A stretch of 64,000 nt of DNA from Saturnia japonica (GCA_033032175.1 CM065310.1:1860001-1924000), one strand, 5' to 3'; shown: positions 33,966 through 45,600, numbered from the stretch's first letter. The notes: generated from the sequence alone by a model not told the origin. Numbers and translations: made by a program.

Positions 33966-34487
33966 TTAGCTGTGCCCGCGGCTTCGCTCACGTGGACTAC
34001 AGAATGTCCACGCGAATCTTGCTCCTCCGCTCCCGGCTATTTTAAAGACAGAAATGCTTATTGTGGGAGTTCTTTAGGAGATTGATGTATACTCTCGCTG
34101 ACTTCTTTTTTGAGTCTTTTTAATGTCCACAATTGTTTAGTATATTAATTTGTTATATCTCTTATGGTTTACTCAGCGTAAGCCATTTAAACACCAAAAT
34201 TGATTCACCATGACCAGATTTTTTTATTTGTGCGGAACCATAATTATTTTTCTGAAATAAAAGTAGCCTAAGTTATTCCCTATAAATTTAGCTATCTACC
34301 AGTGAAAGTCCAGTTAAAATTGGTCGAACCGTTTCGGAGATTACCCGGGACAAGACAGACAGACAACAATTTTAAAAATGGGGTTTTTGTTATAGGTATC
34401 GTATATACTTTCATATGCATTTAGTAAAAAGTTGTTATTTTGACATTACAAACAGACACTTCAATTTTATTAACTGTATAGTATAGA
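33966..34487 (+). repeat. Family A repeat, full-length copy
   Basis: tagctgtgcccgcggcttcg through tggtttactcagcgtaagcc and gtttcggagattacccggga to attaactgtatagtatagat. Confidence 0.85.
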
Positions 34488-34861
34488 TTATGTGGTATAA
34501 AAATATTTGCTCTAACGCCATTATCATGGGATAATACAGGAGAATACGTTTGTATGGAATAATTCCGGCCGCATTTCCTATTAAGATGTATATAATGTAT
34601 TGTACAATAACAGAGCATGGAAGCGGAACCGGTGAGAGGCTTTTGAATATTAAACACGTCTTATCGAGCGTGTCCCCACTAATCTATCTTTTGTCATTTT
34701 ATGTTTCACGAGCGGATATTACCGGAAATACGACAATGTTGCCCACAATACGTCCCTTTTGTGAGACAATACGCGTGTTTATGACGTGAGACCCTTTCAT
34801 TGATAGGTATATAGTTAAATAAACTATTGTAGTAAATTATTGTACTTAATATATGGAAATA
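34488..34861. other. Spacer without recognised feature
   Basis: Short overlapping frames on both strands have no recognisable product. Confidence 0.3.
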
Positions 34862-35503
34862 CAGTGTTAACTCTTTATCAAGAAACTCAAGGGACTGAGC
34901 ATTTTTTGTCGTTATAGAGAGTTATCGTTGGGTGAGCAGGACAATTGTCTTCTAGAAGCAAGATTTTCCGTGATTTTAATTCAGCATCCCATTTTCTCAC
35001 TTCCTCTTCAAAAATCTGCGATGTCATCCAAGCTGACTTGTTTGGTTTTTACGTAACTGGCAACTGTTTTATGTTCTTGAAACACCGCGGGTTTTTCGAT
35101 TTGCCTATAACTAAGAGCATTCTTTTTTCTGTGCCACTCATATTGGCAGCCACTAGAACTGTAATACGCTCTTTAGACAGTTTTCCAAGAAGACCATCGC
35201 TTCCGAGAAAACAATGCGTCATACTGCACGTGTTCAAGGCAATTAAGGATAACAAAAGCTAGACCGACCTCGGATGTTTCGGAGCTTCAAAGTCTTTTGT
35301 TACCTGATAATAAACAATAATACCGATAATAAATATTTACTGTCTAAAAATATGAACACATTTCTTCGTAATAGAGAATGGCGTATCACTATAAAGAGTG
35401 TTTCAATATGTGGGTTTTAACGCATATCAACCAAGTTGTGCTCACTTCAACGTTATAGGGAGTTTATCGTTATAAAAGATGACGTTATAAAGAGTTTACA
35501 CTG
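34862..35503 (-). mobile_element. Internally deleted pogo/Tigger element
   Basis: Ends cagtgttaactctttat and, inverted at the right, cagtgtaaactctttat lie between TA at 34860-34861 and 35504-35505. The minus strand carries part of a CENP-B/jerky-type DDE transposase: KLSKERITVLVAANMSGTEK, then LLVIGKSKNPRCFKN and, in a neighbouring frame, WMTSQIFEEEVRKWD and LLLEDNCPAHP. That is the middle of the catalytic domain with frame breaks; the N-terminal DNA-binding part is gone. Confidence 0.88.
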
Positions 35504-36499
35504 TATATTGTTTTCCTTGAGTCGAAGCGACTATAGTGCGTTTTTTAGTGGTACTAATTTAACTTGCAAGATTTGACCTAAACAAAAAAATCACCATACA
35601 AAAGTCTAAAAAATACCAACAGACGCAACATTGGACGGCTTATAGGTAAGGAATAAATATAATAAAGTTGTTTTTCTAGAGTTCAAATTTCTTCACAATC
35701 TTTTACCGTCAGTCAATTTTGTTAACAATTAAACTCAAATTTTTTAACGTATTCGGATCCAGAAAGGTCCAAACTCATTCGGCTACCAAGACTTTTTTAT
35801 TTAAGTCATATAAAAAAACATATAAGAAGTATTACAGATGCATATAATACGAATAAAGGGCAATTTTCAAAGCGGTTCTCTTTTCATTTTGTTCGTTCAC
35901 TCCATGCATGCATTCATGCGAGTAACACAAAGGAAACAATCGCAAATACCCCGCAACGCTGTCTTTTTCATGTTAACTGACCTAATTGATCAAAGGGCGT
36001 AACTGTACAGAACGGGAGTTTATTCCTTTTTTGTCGACCATTTTGATGTCTAGACAAAATCATAATAATCCAGTATCCGACAATCGTTGGAGCGTATTTA
36101 CAATTACCGTAGGGCAGGCCTGTACTGTAATACTAGAGTGGGAGGCGTGACCTCCTACATGTTAGGTGGATGGAAACATTTTAAAGTATTAGAAGTTAGG
36201 CTATCGGTGTCAATATTTCGAGAGATAATTTCTAAAATTTTTATTTCTGCTATATGATCTAAGGTATTTTCTTCTGCTTTCAAATATATTATTTACCTAT
36301 TAAAATTAAAATTAAATGCTATTCATTGGTAAGCGCATAACTTGAGACTAGCTTGACCGATTTGGCAAATTTTTTTAAAATATTTGTATTAAAATTCCGA
36401 TAATAATAAAAAAATCCGAAAAATTGAAACTACTTTTTTTCTATTAGATTTTTTATGAACTCAAGTTCACAGTTCGTTGTGATCTTGGAATGTTTTCAG
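35504..36499. other. Spacer upstream of the terminal exon candidate
   Basis: AT-rich, no recognised repeat or gene. Confidence 0.3.
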
Positions 36500-36570
36500 G
36501 AAAAAATATCGGGATAGGTGGTGCTGTGGATGGACTATTAGAAATGGCAGAACAACGTCTGCTGGGCTAG
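36500..36570 (+). CDS. Candidate 3'-terminal exon, unknown gene
   Basis: After acceptor tgttttcag the frame reads KNIGIGGAVDGLLEMAEQRL, then LG and TAG at 36568-36570, with two leading bases completing a split codon. AATAAA begins ten bases after the stop. Acceptor, open frame, stop and polyadenylation signal together look like the end of a real + strand gene. I do not recognise the protein. The candidate exon at 29274 ends in the matching phase, but 7 kb separates them and other exons may exist. Confidence 0.5.
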
Positions 36571-36579
36571 ATAGTTGTA

Positions 36580-36585
36580 AATAAA
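36580..36585 (+). terminator. Polyadenylation signal AATAAA
   Basis: Perfect hexamer ten bases after the TAG of the exon ending at 36570. Confidence 0.45.
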
Positions 36586-37296
36586 AACAAAGAAATTACA
36601 GTTATTGATAATTAAAAATAGTTTAAAAATTTGGTGCCTTTTAATCAGTTTTTAAAACTACTCACGTCAAACAGTAGAAAAGATACATACTTATACCTAC
36701 ACAGTATCTCCGACTTTAAATAAAATAGGTTGTTTTATAATCAATTTAATAGGTATTACATTTGTACTTATATTAATTAAAATAATTATTAGAAGTTCTC
36801 GTGTTTATTACAATATGTGAGGCGATGTAGCAAGTGAATATGACGGGTTTATAGAATAATATATCAGTTTTGGGTCCCGTCAAGCCCCTCGCTTCCAATC
36901 TGTCAACGCCGATATCGTCCGATTTCCCCACGGATACAATTTTGATCTGAACAGAAAATCGGTACACCAGAGCTTTCGGTTGGAGACCACTAATTGGGCC
37001 GTATTATTAAATGAATAAAGTTTCTTCTGATTTGGCTGTAAATTTAATTACTATTGGAACGCATTATTTGGAAATTTTATAAATCAAGTTTTCCATAATG
37101 TCTGAAATTTAATTCACAATTTGTGACATCAATTGAATTTAATACACACAGTAATCTAGAAGCATATGAAACTAAAGTGAGTCACAATGTCGGATCTTGT
37201 GAAGAATGTTCTTGTTTAACTCGTTGGTTCTTAGTTCGTCTTTGAACGCGTTTATTAACATATGTCCTGCGTTTGTTTCATGTCCAATGACGACAG
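36586..37296. other. Spacer with an unassigned minus-strand frame
   Basis: 36773-36967 (-) contains a less AT-rich patch reading FSVQIKIVSVGKSDDIGVDR on the minus strand; no family was recognised and it may be a LINE scrap. Confidence 0.3.
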
Positions 37297-37370
37297 AAAC
37301 ATCGTTGCTTCCACCAGCGCGGCAACACTTTGCTGGGAAAGAGAGGTCAGCTGCCCTCCTACAAGGGCAG
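37297..37370 (+). CDS. Weak candidate internal exon
   Basis: 74 nt between acceptor gacgacag and a good donor CAG|gtacgg. One frame reads KHRCFHQRGNTLLGKRGQLP, then SYKG. GC-richer than its surroundings, but the polypyrimidine tract is weak and no family is recognised. Confidence 0.25.
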
Positions 37371-37799
37371 GTACGGACCTGTATCTACGCCCATGCCAAT
37401 TACGCAATCTATATTAGACAAACTGTAAATTTACTTAGTACTAAATTAGGAACTGAATCTGTGAATTTTATTGGTTAATCAATCAGTACAACTTCCTAAA
37501 ATTTAGTGAAAGAAATCAATTATCTAATGTCCTGTGAAATACTCATAAATCCCGCGGGAGAAAATCCGTGTTAATACAGAAGGAAATAACGAGCGACGCG
37601 AACGCTCTATTAAGTCAATAGCGTCAATTATCGGCACGTCGCGTCGCGTCGCCTGTTCCGATTCCCATGGCGGCTTGCATTGTAATGTCACAGGTTTGAC
37701 GTCAACCAATATTGTCAGTCATTACTGCCGATCATTGGAGCGGAATTAACAACATTCTCAAAGGTCGAAAGGATTTTAAATATATATTTTTCTTCTACA
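37371..37799. other. Spacer without recognised feature
   Basis: Contains a gtcgcgtcgcgtcgc run at about 37638-37652 and otherwise nothing recognised. Confidence 0.3.
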
Positions 37800-37910
37800 T
37801 GATTCTGAATGGAACCATTAATTCCATATTTAGGACACATGATGTGTGTGAAAAGTACTTTCTTATGCCTTAAGTTGAATAAAATGATTTTGATTTGATT
37901 TTGACTGTGT
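37800..37910 (+). repeat. Family L (LINE 3' tail) fragment
   Basis: Ends in the ttgaataaaatgattttgat / tttgattttgac tail shared with 50085, 50445 and 58590. Confidence 0.5.
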
Positions 37911-38165
37911 GTTATACATTATATTTACATCGTCTTCTCGCCATACCGCACGTTCGGTCACCCATGATTATTAACACGTCACAGGTCCAACGTATGAATC
38001 TCTAATCTACATCAGTTAGACCATCCGCAGGACTAATTGCTTGCAAGCTGTCTGTTGTTACCTGTCTATTAACCGCAGCGTACTCGCCCTTTGTGATTGC
38101 CACATGGCTTGTTAGCACATTGAGGAATTCAGTGCTTACATACATACATAGCTTCGTGTAACAAT

Positions 38166-39060
38166 GTTAACTGACTTCAAAAAAAAGACAGTCTACTCAA
38201 TTCGAATCAACTCGAATATATATATTTTTATTGGATGTTCAGCCGTAACTTTTTTGTTTATGACCCGACTAGTTGTGCCTCAAGGTATCACCCGTGTTAA
38301 TTTTATTCGACAAACACCGCGCCTCCGACGCGACGCACTCGTGTAGTCTATCATAATTGTTCGTCCCGCAAGTACAAATTATTTAAATTTTTTATTATCT
38401 CCTAAACTGTGTATCCAAATAACGTACTATAAAGAGCAAAATTTAACATAAAAAAATTTCTTTATGATGAAGTAACTTTGGTTCCTAAGGATTATTATGC
38501 CATGTCTAAAAATAATGCTTGAAAACCACTTTTTAATTTTCTACAAATCTTTGTCACAAACCACCTTACTTGGCTTATGTATGAGAGATAGTCATATACT
38601 ATCGTAACTTTCTTTAAGATATACTAAGGATCAATAATTTTGTAGAACATTGTATTTCCGTATCATTAACGATTACGGTGGATCAATCGGATTAGGCAGT
38701 TCGGGAAGTCCTCGACATTCGACTTACGTAACAAAAATAAATATTTAAGGCTAGCTGAGAGTTGTAGCCTAATGTTAGATAGCCTATACTTATTCCTCGT
38801 GAGCCTGGCTATCATACATAAAAATTAATTTTCGAATCCGACTGGAAGTTCCAGAGATTAGCGTGTTTAAACAAACAAACAAATGAACAAAAAATCTCTT
38901 CTACTTTATTATATTCTTTCTTTGTTGGAAAGTAGATACCTCAAAGGTGGTCTCATTATAATTTCATTGAAATTGGACCTTGAATTTCAAAGATATACTA
39001 GAAAACTCTTCAAAATCATCGAGGTTGGTTTTCTTTTGTTGTTAAAAATTGTCTTGCTGT
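38166..39060 (+). repeat. Family K repeat split by a family B insertion
   Basis: The left part (actgacttcaaaaaaaagac, attcgaatcaactcgaat, cagccgtaact) and right part (gatacctcaaaggtggtctc, aactcttcaaaatcatcga) are contiguous in the copy at 59396. Here they are separated by the family B unit at 38262-38886. Confidence 0.75.
38262..38886 (+). repeat. Family B repeat, long form, nested in family K
   Basis: actagttgtgcctcaaggta, cacccgtgttaattttattc and aaacaccgcgcctccgacgc, then ggctagctgagagttgtagc, ending at gtgtttaaacaaacaaacaa. Confidence 0.75.
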
Positions 39061-39829
39061 TTAAATAAACAACAAATGCACAAATTAGTAGATGTACAGG
39101 GAGGAAGTCATTTCCAGATATAACTTATCATTTATGTAAGTAACCTTTTAACAGTAAAACCTCCCTGACATGGTTATTAAACTTATTGCCTGGCATATCG
39201 GTTATACCTTTAGAGATATTATTATAGAACCTAATACTATTACCTAAAAAAATGTTTCGGTCTTACCGAGTATAAAACGTGGGATGAACAACGACATTTA
39301 TAACACCAACACATTCAAAAATCTTTAATATTTAGGACAGATTTGTAAACAGCTGTGTTGTCAGAAACTAATTAAAAGTATGAATTGTTTAAATTTCTAT
39401 ACATTATTAATATCTATATTTAAATGCATTGTAACACAATACAATACAATAAGCCTGTAATGGTAACACAGTAGAGGTAACATGCGTGTTGGTAATTAGT
39501 ATCTTAGGGCGTCCCGTTTTAATTCGTATTATTCGACCACGTGACCGAGACTGATTAAATTGGTCTTGTTGGATTGTGTACAGATAAAAACAGTTATAAA
39601 ATAATCTTTAAATAAAAAAGGTTTTATTCATAAATTATCGAATAAAAAAGTCAATAATATTTTTTATTAAATAAAGTTACAGAAGAAGGGTTTCTTTGGT
39701 CACTAATCAAAGGCGTAGACAGAGCATACTAAATAAAATTTATATAAACTTAAAGTAAAAAAAAAAACTTTAAAACTTGGAGTTTCGGTTTAAGTAGAAA
39801 GACGGTTTACACGTCAAGATTGCCGTTTC
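39061..39829. other. Spacer without recognised feature
   Basis: AT-rich; no gene recognised. Confidence 0.3.
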
Positions 39830-40110
39830 CATCAGGGAATTTTAGTAGCGATCGTCCGGCACCACCTTCAGACCCTCGTCATCATGTATCATCGAAGATA
39901 CTCATGAAAACAGAACAAACGAGAAAAATTCGACTAATTTTGCAATTTCATTAAGGGAATTCCAGTGGTAATCTTCGGGCTCCATCTTCAGACCCTGGTC
40001 AACACGTGTAATGGAATTAATAGAAATTACCCATGGCAATAATACAAACGAGCACAAATTCGACTGTACTACCATTTGTCATTAAGAAGTTCCAGATGTT
40101 CATGTGACAT
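39830..40110 (+). repeat. Degenerate ~125-bp tandem repeat, three units
   Basis: Units begin with catcagggaattttagt (39830), cattaagggaattccagt (39949) and cattaagaagttccagatg (40080). The first two continue with ..tcgtccggcaccaccttcagaccct and tcttcgggctccatcttcagaccct. Spacing is 119 and 131 bp. No coding content is evident. Confidence 0.65.
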
Positions 40111-40221
40111 ACTTAACGTACTTAATATGAACGAAGCAACTTAATTAAAAGCCTGTAAAAATTAAACTTAAACCCAACTTCATCAAATTGAGACTAAATT
40201 AGAAAAAAAAAATAAAAAAAA

Positions 40222-40300
40222 TTGCTTTTGATTTGATTCCCTGACGTCTTACTTAATTATTATATAGTTTATGTCACTCCCACAATTATTAAGATTAATC
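40222..40300 (+). repeat. Family E repeat, left part
   Basis: From gcttttgatttgattccctg to aattattaagattaatc; the copy resumes at 48531 with taatctaacgacacctcgta. The duplicated taatc (40296-40300, 48531-48535) marks insertion of the family D unit. Confidence 0.75.
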
Positions 40301-40423
40301 AAGGATTTTTTGGCGGGATCCTGAAGTGACTTGTTGTGGTTTTTATTTTTAATTAATTTACTTAGGTTTTTGACCCTATATCATGTAATATTGGTGGCGT
40401 TTTGCGTGATATAGTTTGGCTTT
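40301..40423 (+). repeat. Family D retroposon, left part
   Basis: aaggattttttggcgggatc through tttgaccctatatcatgtaa to tttggcttt, then interrupted by the errantivirus. The right part is 48241-48530. Confidence 0.8.
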
Positions 40424-40730
40424 AGTTATGCAGTCTGTACCCTCTCTTATTACGTCTTGTTAATTGGTACATACGTTAGAAATGCTGATGTTACGTTTTT
40501 AACCCATATTATGTCTGCAAACTACTGATAGACACCTGGTGTTTTGACTGAATGTATTGCGACATATTTCTCATTATTTCATAGTAAACAGCCCCACTTT
40601 GTGTTTATAGAATAAGAGTTTATAAAAGAGACATTTGTAACAAATAAAAGCATTCTTAATAAAGCTTCTTGAGAATCAGTCTTGTCTTAGACTTTTTAAA
40701 AACCCTCGGCAGTGCTCCCGAAATTTAACT
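40424..40730 (+). repeat. Errantivirus 5' LTR
   Basis: 307 bp, AGTTATG to TTTAACT. A TATAAAAG box lies at 40621-40628, AATAAA at 40643-40648 and 40658-40663, so promoter and polyadenylation signals are in the expected places. Confidence 0.97.
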
Positions 40731-40748
40731 GGCGCAGTCGGTAGGATA
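40730..40748 (+). promoter_or_regulatory. Primer binding site, tRNA-Ser type
   Basis: tggcgcagtcggtaggata; its first T is the last base of the LTR, the overlap usual for errantiviruses. The sequence is complementary to an insect tRNA-Ser 3' end as remembered for 297/17.6-type elements. Confidence 0.85.
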
Positions 40749-40903
40749 CTCAATCAACAATAAAAGTCTGTGTTCGAGTCTTACAAATCGGTCTCATGTG
40801 CAGATTTTGAGTATCTACGAACCAATAAATAAGTTAACGTCGGGTTCCGCATCTATTTCCGAGAGATCCTGTCCTAAAAGCGAAAGCAGCTATACGGCAA
40901 GAC

Positions 40904-40921
40904 ATGGGAACGAGCAGACTG
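40904..40921 (+). promoter_or_regulatory. Predicted env start codon and splice donor in the leader
   Basis: An ATG at 40904-40906 is followed five codons later by a consensus donor (ct|gtaagt, GT at 40921). The 17-nt exon end leaves two bases, and an acceptor at 46260-46261 resumes in the env frame with the one base needed. Errantivirus env is made from such a spliced RNA, so this pair is the likely env junction. Prediction only. Confidence 0.6.
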
Positions 40922-40994
40922 TAAGTGACCATTTTTACAATCCTTGTCTCGTCCTTGTTATTTTCTGTGGTTGTATTTTTCGTTGGACATTGTT

Positions 40995-41110
40995 ATAATT
41001 TTCAAACAAAAATCGTTGAAAATTATTTAACAAATTTTTATAATTTTCAAACAAACATCGTTGAAAATTATTTTTCATAATTTTCGAATAAAAATCGTCG
41101 AAAGTTATTT
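40995..41110 (+). repeat. Three tandem stem-loop repeats in the errantivirus leader
   Basis: Units of ~34 nt begin at 40995, 41040 and 41077. Each has ataattttcaa (or ataattttcga) facing ttgaaaattat (or tcgaaagttat), so each can fold on itself; the third unit carries paired compensating changes. They precede a T-rich ATTTT/TTTTGA repeat stretch (41155-41300) and lie where gypsy carries its insulator. Confidence 0.8.
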
Positions 41111-41336
41111 GACTTCATAGATTATAAGATATTGAGAAATATTAATAATAAATATTAATTTTGAGAATTTTAATTTGATAATTTTAATTTCGATAATTTT
41201 AATTTTGAGAATTTTGATTTTGATAATTTTGTTATAAGATTTATTTTGTGAATTTTATTTTGAAAATATTATTTTGTGAATTTTAATTTTGTGAATTTTA
41301 CTTTGTGTGTGTTTAATTAAATAAATACAATTCAAA

Positions 41337-42611
41337 ATGCAACGCAACAATGAATCAACAATTCAATTAGTATCAAAAGAACTTCTAAGTTTAATTCCCA
41401 AGTACGATGGTGATCAAAATACTTTAAATTTATTTATTAAAAAAAGTGAATATATAATCAGGAATTTTAGCGGATCAAACAATGTTGTTCAAACTACATA
41501 TGTGTTTCATGCTATAACTAGTAGATTATGTGGTAAAGCCGCTGCTCTACTAAGTGAAAGAGAAGACATAACAACTTGGGAACAATTAAGAGCTGTTTTG
41601 ATTCAACATTTTGGTGATCCTAGATCGGAAGAGTGTGTGGCAATTGAGTTGGAAAATTTAAAAATTAAAGTTGGTGAAACATATACGCAATTTTGTAACA
41701 GGATACAACAAACACGCTGCACCCTCTTCTCCAAGGTCAATTTATTAACTGATGAAGGCCTCAAAGCCGCTAAAATGATTATCTATAATAATATGTGCTT
41801 GAATGTATTTTTATATAATTTACCAGAGGATTTAATTCGAATTGTGCGACTTAAAGGTTGTACCGTTTTAGAAAACGCACTAAGTGTTGTCATGGAGGAG
41901 GTCAATTTTCAATATCAGTACAATTCTAAAAATAAAAATAAATCTAATATTAAACCAGTTCAACAATTTTTCACGCCTACTTTAACAAATAATTTTAATA
42001 ATAATTTCAAACCTCAACCTGCATTTGTGCCAAATACATTTAATTCCGGACAACAAAATTTTAAATTCGGAATTCCATACCAAACACAAAATAATTTTAA
42101 ACCGTATAATAATAATTTTAAATTCGGTATTCCAAATCAAAATGTACAATTCAGACCTAACCTAAACCAACAAGGATATAAACCAAATTTTGGAAATAAT
42201 AATTTTAAATTCGGTATTCCTAATCAACAAGGGTTCAAACCACAATTTAACAATACACAAAACCGACCTAATTTCAACATGCCAAATCAACAATTTAAAT
42301 TTGGTATACCACCACAAAATCAACCTCAACGTAATCCACCTCAATTTCAGGCAAGCGATGTGTCAATGCGCACAGCTCGTCCTATTAGACAAAATATGAT
42401 AGAGTCTTTAGAAATGAACGACCCTGAAATTGAATACCAAGACTATCAACCTGATTATACAGAATATGAAAATCATTATTTCATTGACGATAATCAACAA
42501 ACTGCTTATGACGATTATCATGAAAACATAGAACCTGTTGAAACTGAAGAAGCTGAAAATGAATGCGTAAATTTTCCTATAAAAGCCTCCAAGAGCGACC
42601 CCCAGAAATAG
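41337..42611 (+). CDS. gag: Errantivirus Gag
   Basis: 424 aa. Residues 1-200 form a capsid-like region (WEQLRAVLIQHFGDPRSEEC, ETYTQFCNRIQQTR) of the Ty3/Gypsy type. Residues 200-340 are Asn/Gln/Phe/Pro-rich with FKFGIP at 242, 261, 290 and 320; there is no CCHC zinc knuckle, as in other errantiviruses. Residues 340-424 are acidic and Tyr-rich. The ATG at 41337 is the first good start after the leader and is preceded by aattcaaa. It ends in frame 0 and overlaps pol by about 50 nt in the -1 frame. Forms the particle core, binds RNA; the FG-type repeats have no assigned role. Confidence 0.95.
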   Translation: MQRNNESTIQLVSKELLSLIPKYDGDQNTLNLFIKKSEYIIRNFSGSNNVVQTTYVFHAITSRLCGKAAALLSEREDITTWEQLRAVLIQHFGDPRSEECVAIELENLKIKVGETYTQFCNRIQQTRCTLFSKVNLLTDEGLKAAKMIIYNNMCLNVFLYNLPEDLIRIVRLKGCTVLENALSVVMEEVNFQYQYNSKNKNKSNIKPVQQFFTPTLTNNFNNNFKPQPAFVPNTFNSGQQNFKFGIPYQTQNNFKPYNNNFKFGIPNQNVQFRPNLNQQGYKPNFGNNNFKFGIPNQQGFKPQFNNTQNRPNFNMPNQQFKFGIPPQNQPQRNPPQFQASDVSMRTARPIRQNMIESLEMNDPEIEYQDYQPDYTEYENHYFIDDNQQTAYDDYHENIEPVETEEAENECVNFPIKASKSDPQK

Positions 42612-45600
42612 TACACTTAAATTATGACGGCATAAATAAACTACCGCATATTTATATTCCTGAAATTGATGCTCGTTTAATGATTGATACCGGAAGTACC
42701 AGAAGTTTTATTAGTCCCGCTAAAGCTGATGAATATTTTTCAGATTATAAATATATTGATCCTTTTGAAGTTATTAGTACACATGGACGTAGCCTACATG
42801 ACGAAGTTATAGATATACCTTTATTGGAAAGTTTTAAAAGTCCGATGAATCATAAATTTTATATATATAATGTAGATGGAAGATATGACGGATTAATAGG
42901 TTCTAACTTATTAAAAATATTGAACGCGACTATAGACATGAAAAATTTAATTTTACGGACACAAAATACAGAAATTCCAATAATTTATAGTCCCCCGTGG
43001 GAAATAACGCTAGAACCACGCACTGAAACCCGTGTTAAGGTGCCTACAAATTTAATTAATGGTGAAGCAATAATTAATTTTAAAAATTTTGGAAATGAAG
43101 TACGTATGCCTAGCGCTATAGTTACTTGCAAAGATTCATTTGCAACAACAGTCATGCAGAATGCTTCGCAAGATAGTGTGACTTTAACTTTTAACGAACC
43201 ATTGAATATAACCAGCCTTAATAATAATACTTGCAAAATAAATTTATCAACCGGGCAACAATTAAATGATTTTGAGATTGATGAATTACTTACACAAAAT
43301 TTATCGAAACTCCGATTAGATCATGCTAATCAAGAAGAACGAGAAGCAATAGAAAAACTTTGTTTTGAATACAGGGATATATTCTATTGTGATAAACTGC
43401 CTCTTACATTTTCTAATCAAGTAAAACATCGAATCCGGACTAAAAATGAAGATCCAATTTTCATACGGCAATACCGACTTCCACCATCGCAAAACGATGA
43501 AATACAGAAACAAGTTGAAAAATTACTAAAAGATAATGTTATACAAGAATCGTTTTCACCATGGAGTGCACCCGTACACCTAGTTCCAAAAAAGATGGAC
43601 GCCTCCGGTGAACAGAAATTTAGAATGGTTGTAGACTATCGACGTATAAATGATATTACTACTGATGATAAGTATCCTTTACCAAATATTAATGATTTAT
43701 TCGACAAGTTAGGGAAATCTACTTACTTCAGTACATTGGATTTAGCAAGTGGGTACCACCAAATTGAAGTTGATGAACAAGATAGACCCAAAACTGCATT
43801 CACTACACCAATGGGACATTTTGAATTTACACGGATGCCATTTGGACTTAAAACAGCACCTGCAACATTTCAACGCGCAATGGATAACGTGTTACGTGGG
43901 TTGCAAGGTATACATTGCTTAGTATATTTAGATGACATCATCATTTATTCTAGTAGTATACAAGAACATGTAGAGAAGCTAAGAAAAGTGTTCGATCGTC
44001 TCAAACAAACCAATCTTAAAGTAACTCTCGATAAATGTGAGTTTTTTAAAAAAGATGTACTCTACTTAGGACACAAAATTACGAAGCATGGTTTACAACC
44101 AAATGATGATAAAATCAGGGCAGTACTTGCCTTCCCACTCCCCAGAACATCCACTGAAATTAAAAGTTTTCTTGGCCTGATAGGCTACTACCGAAAATTC
44201 ATAAAGGATTTTTCAAAAATTACACAACCCCTTACATCGTGTTTGAAAAAGAAAAATAAAATTGAAATTAATGAATCATATGTTCAAGCTTTTCAAAAAT
44301 GTAAAGAGCTACTTGTGAATGCTCCTATATTACAGTTTCCTGATTTTTCTAAACCCTTCATTTTAACAACAGACGCGTCAAACTACGCTTTAGGCGCTGT
44401 CCTTTCACAAGGATCAGTTGGAAATGAAAAACCTATCGCATATGCAAGTCGTACTCTTAATGATGCAGAAACACGTTACAGTACAATAGAAAAGGAACTG
44501 TTAGCCATCGTTTGGGCAGTAAAACACATCCGTCCTTACCTGTATGGACGCAAATTCACAATATTTACTGACCACAGACCTTTAGCATGGTTAAATTCAC
44601 TGAAAGAACCTAATAGTAAACTTACTAGATGGAAATTGAGACTAGCTGAGTTCGATTTTGACATAATATACAAGAACGGTAAACAAAATAGTAATGCTGA
44701 TGCTCTATCACGAATTAAATTAAATATATTAAAGGACGATATGTCCTTACGAGTAAACGTGAGTGACACTGAACGATCTGAGAGTCCAATACTAATTTCA
44801 GACTCATCAGAAACGTTAACTATTCCTTCAGATTCCGATAAGACTTTAACTCACCCAATTCGTTCTCCTTCATCCAGTACTATTACTGCCTGTTCATTAC
44901 CGGAAACCATACATTCTGCTGAAGATATTGATACGAATGGTATTCCCATTATTGAAGAAGCCATCGACACAAAACCTAATCAAATCCTTATTTTTACTTG
45001 GAACAGAAACCAATTATCAATAAAAGACTTATCACATGAAAAACAAAAAATTTTGGAAGTACATTTACCTGTAAACAACACTAACCTTGTTAAGAAATTT
45101 CTTTTAGAATATATAAAACCTAAAATTAAATATTTCTTTTACTTTGAGAGCGAAATTCACCGTAAACAATTTACAAATGCCGTGATAAAACTATTTAAAA
45201 AAGATACCGTCAAAATATATGAATGTACTAAAAGAGTTATATACTTAGGTGATGAAAAAGAGCAACGTGCCACTATACTTGCTTATCATCAAGGTAAAAC
45301 AAGTCACCGTGGAATCAAAGAAACTCTTAGGAAATTAAAGCGTAATTATTTTTGGACAAATATGGATATAACAGTCGCTTCTGTAATCAATTCTTGTGAA
45401 ACTTGTAAAACTCTAAAATATGATCGCAAACCTTTAAAACCAGAATTAATGTTAACGCAAACTCAAACAAAACCTTTTGCTGAAATATTTATAGATATAT
45501 TCTCTATAGAAGGAAGCTACTTCCTTACCATAATAGATGCTTTCAGTAAACTAGGTCAGGCTTTTGAAATATCCAATCGCTCTACACCTGAAGTAGTTCG

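Noticed and set aside
34945..35262. 105-codon plus-strand ORF
   Set aside because: Antisense shadow of the pogo/Tigger transposase remnant on the minus strand.
36773..36967. Minus-strand 64-codon ORF with a plausible first half
   Set aside because: Second half is AT-driven, no splice sites or family recognised; left as an unassigned patch.
40798..40998. 66-codon ORF in the errantivirus leader
   Set aside because: Starts with GTG and crosses the predicted splice donor; leader noise.
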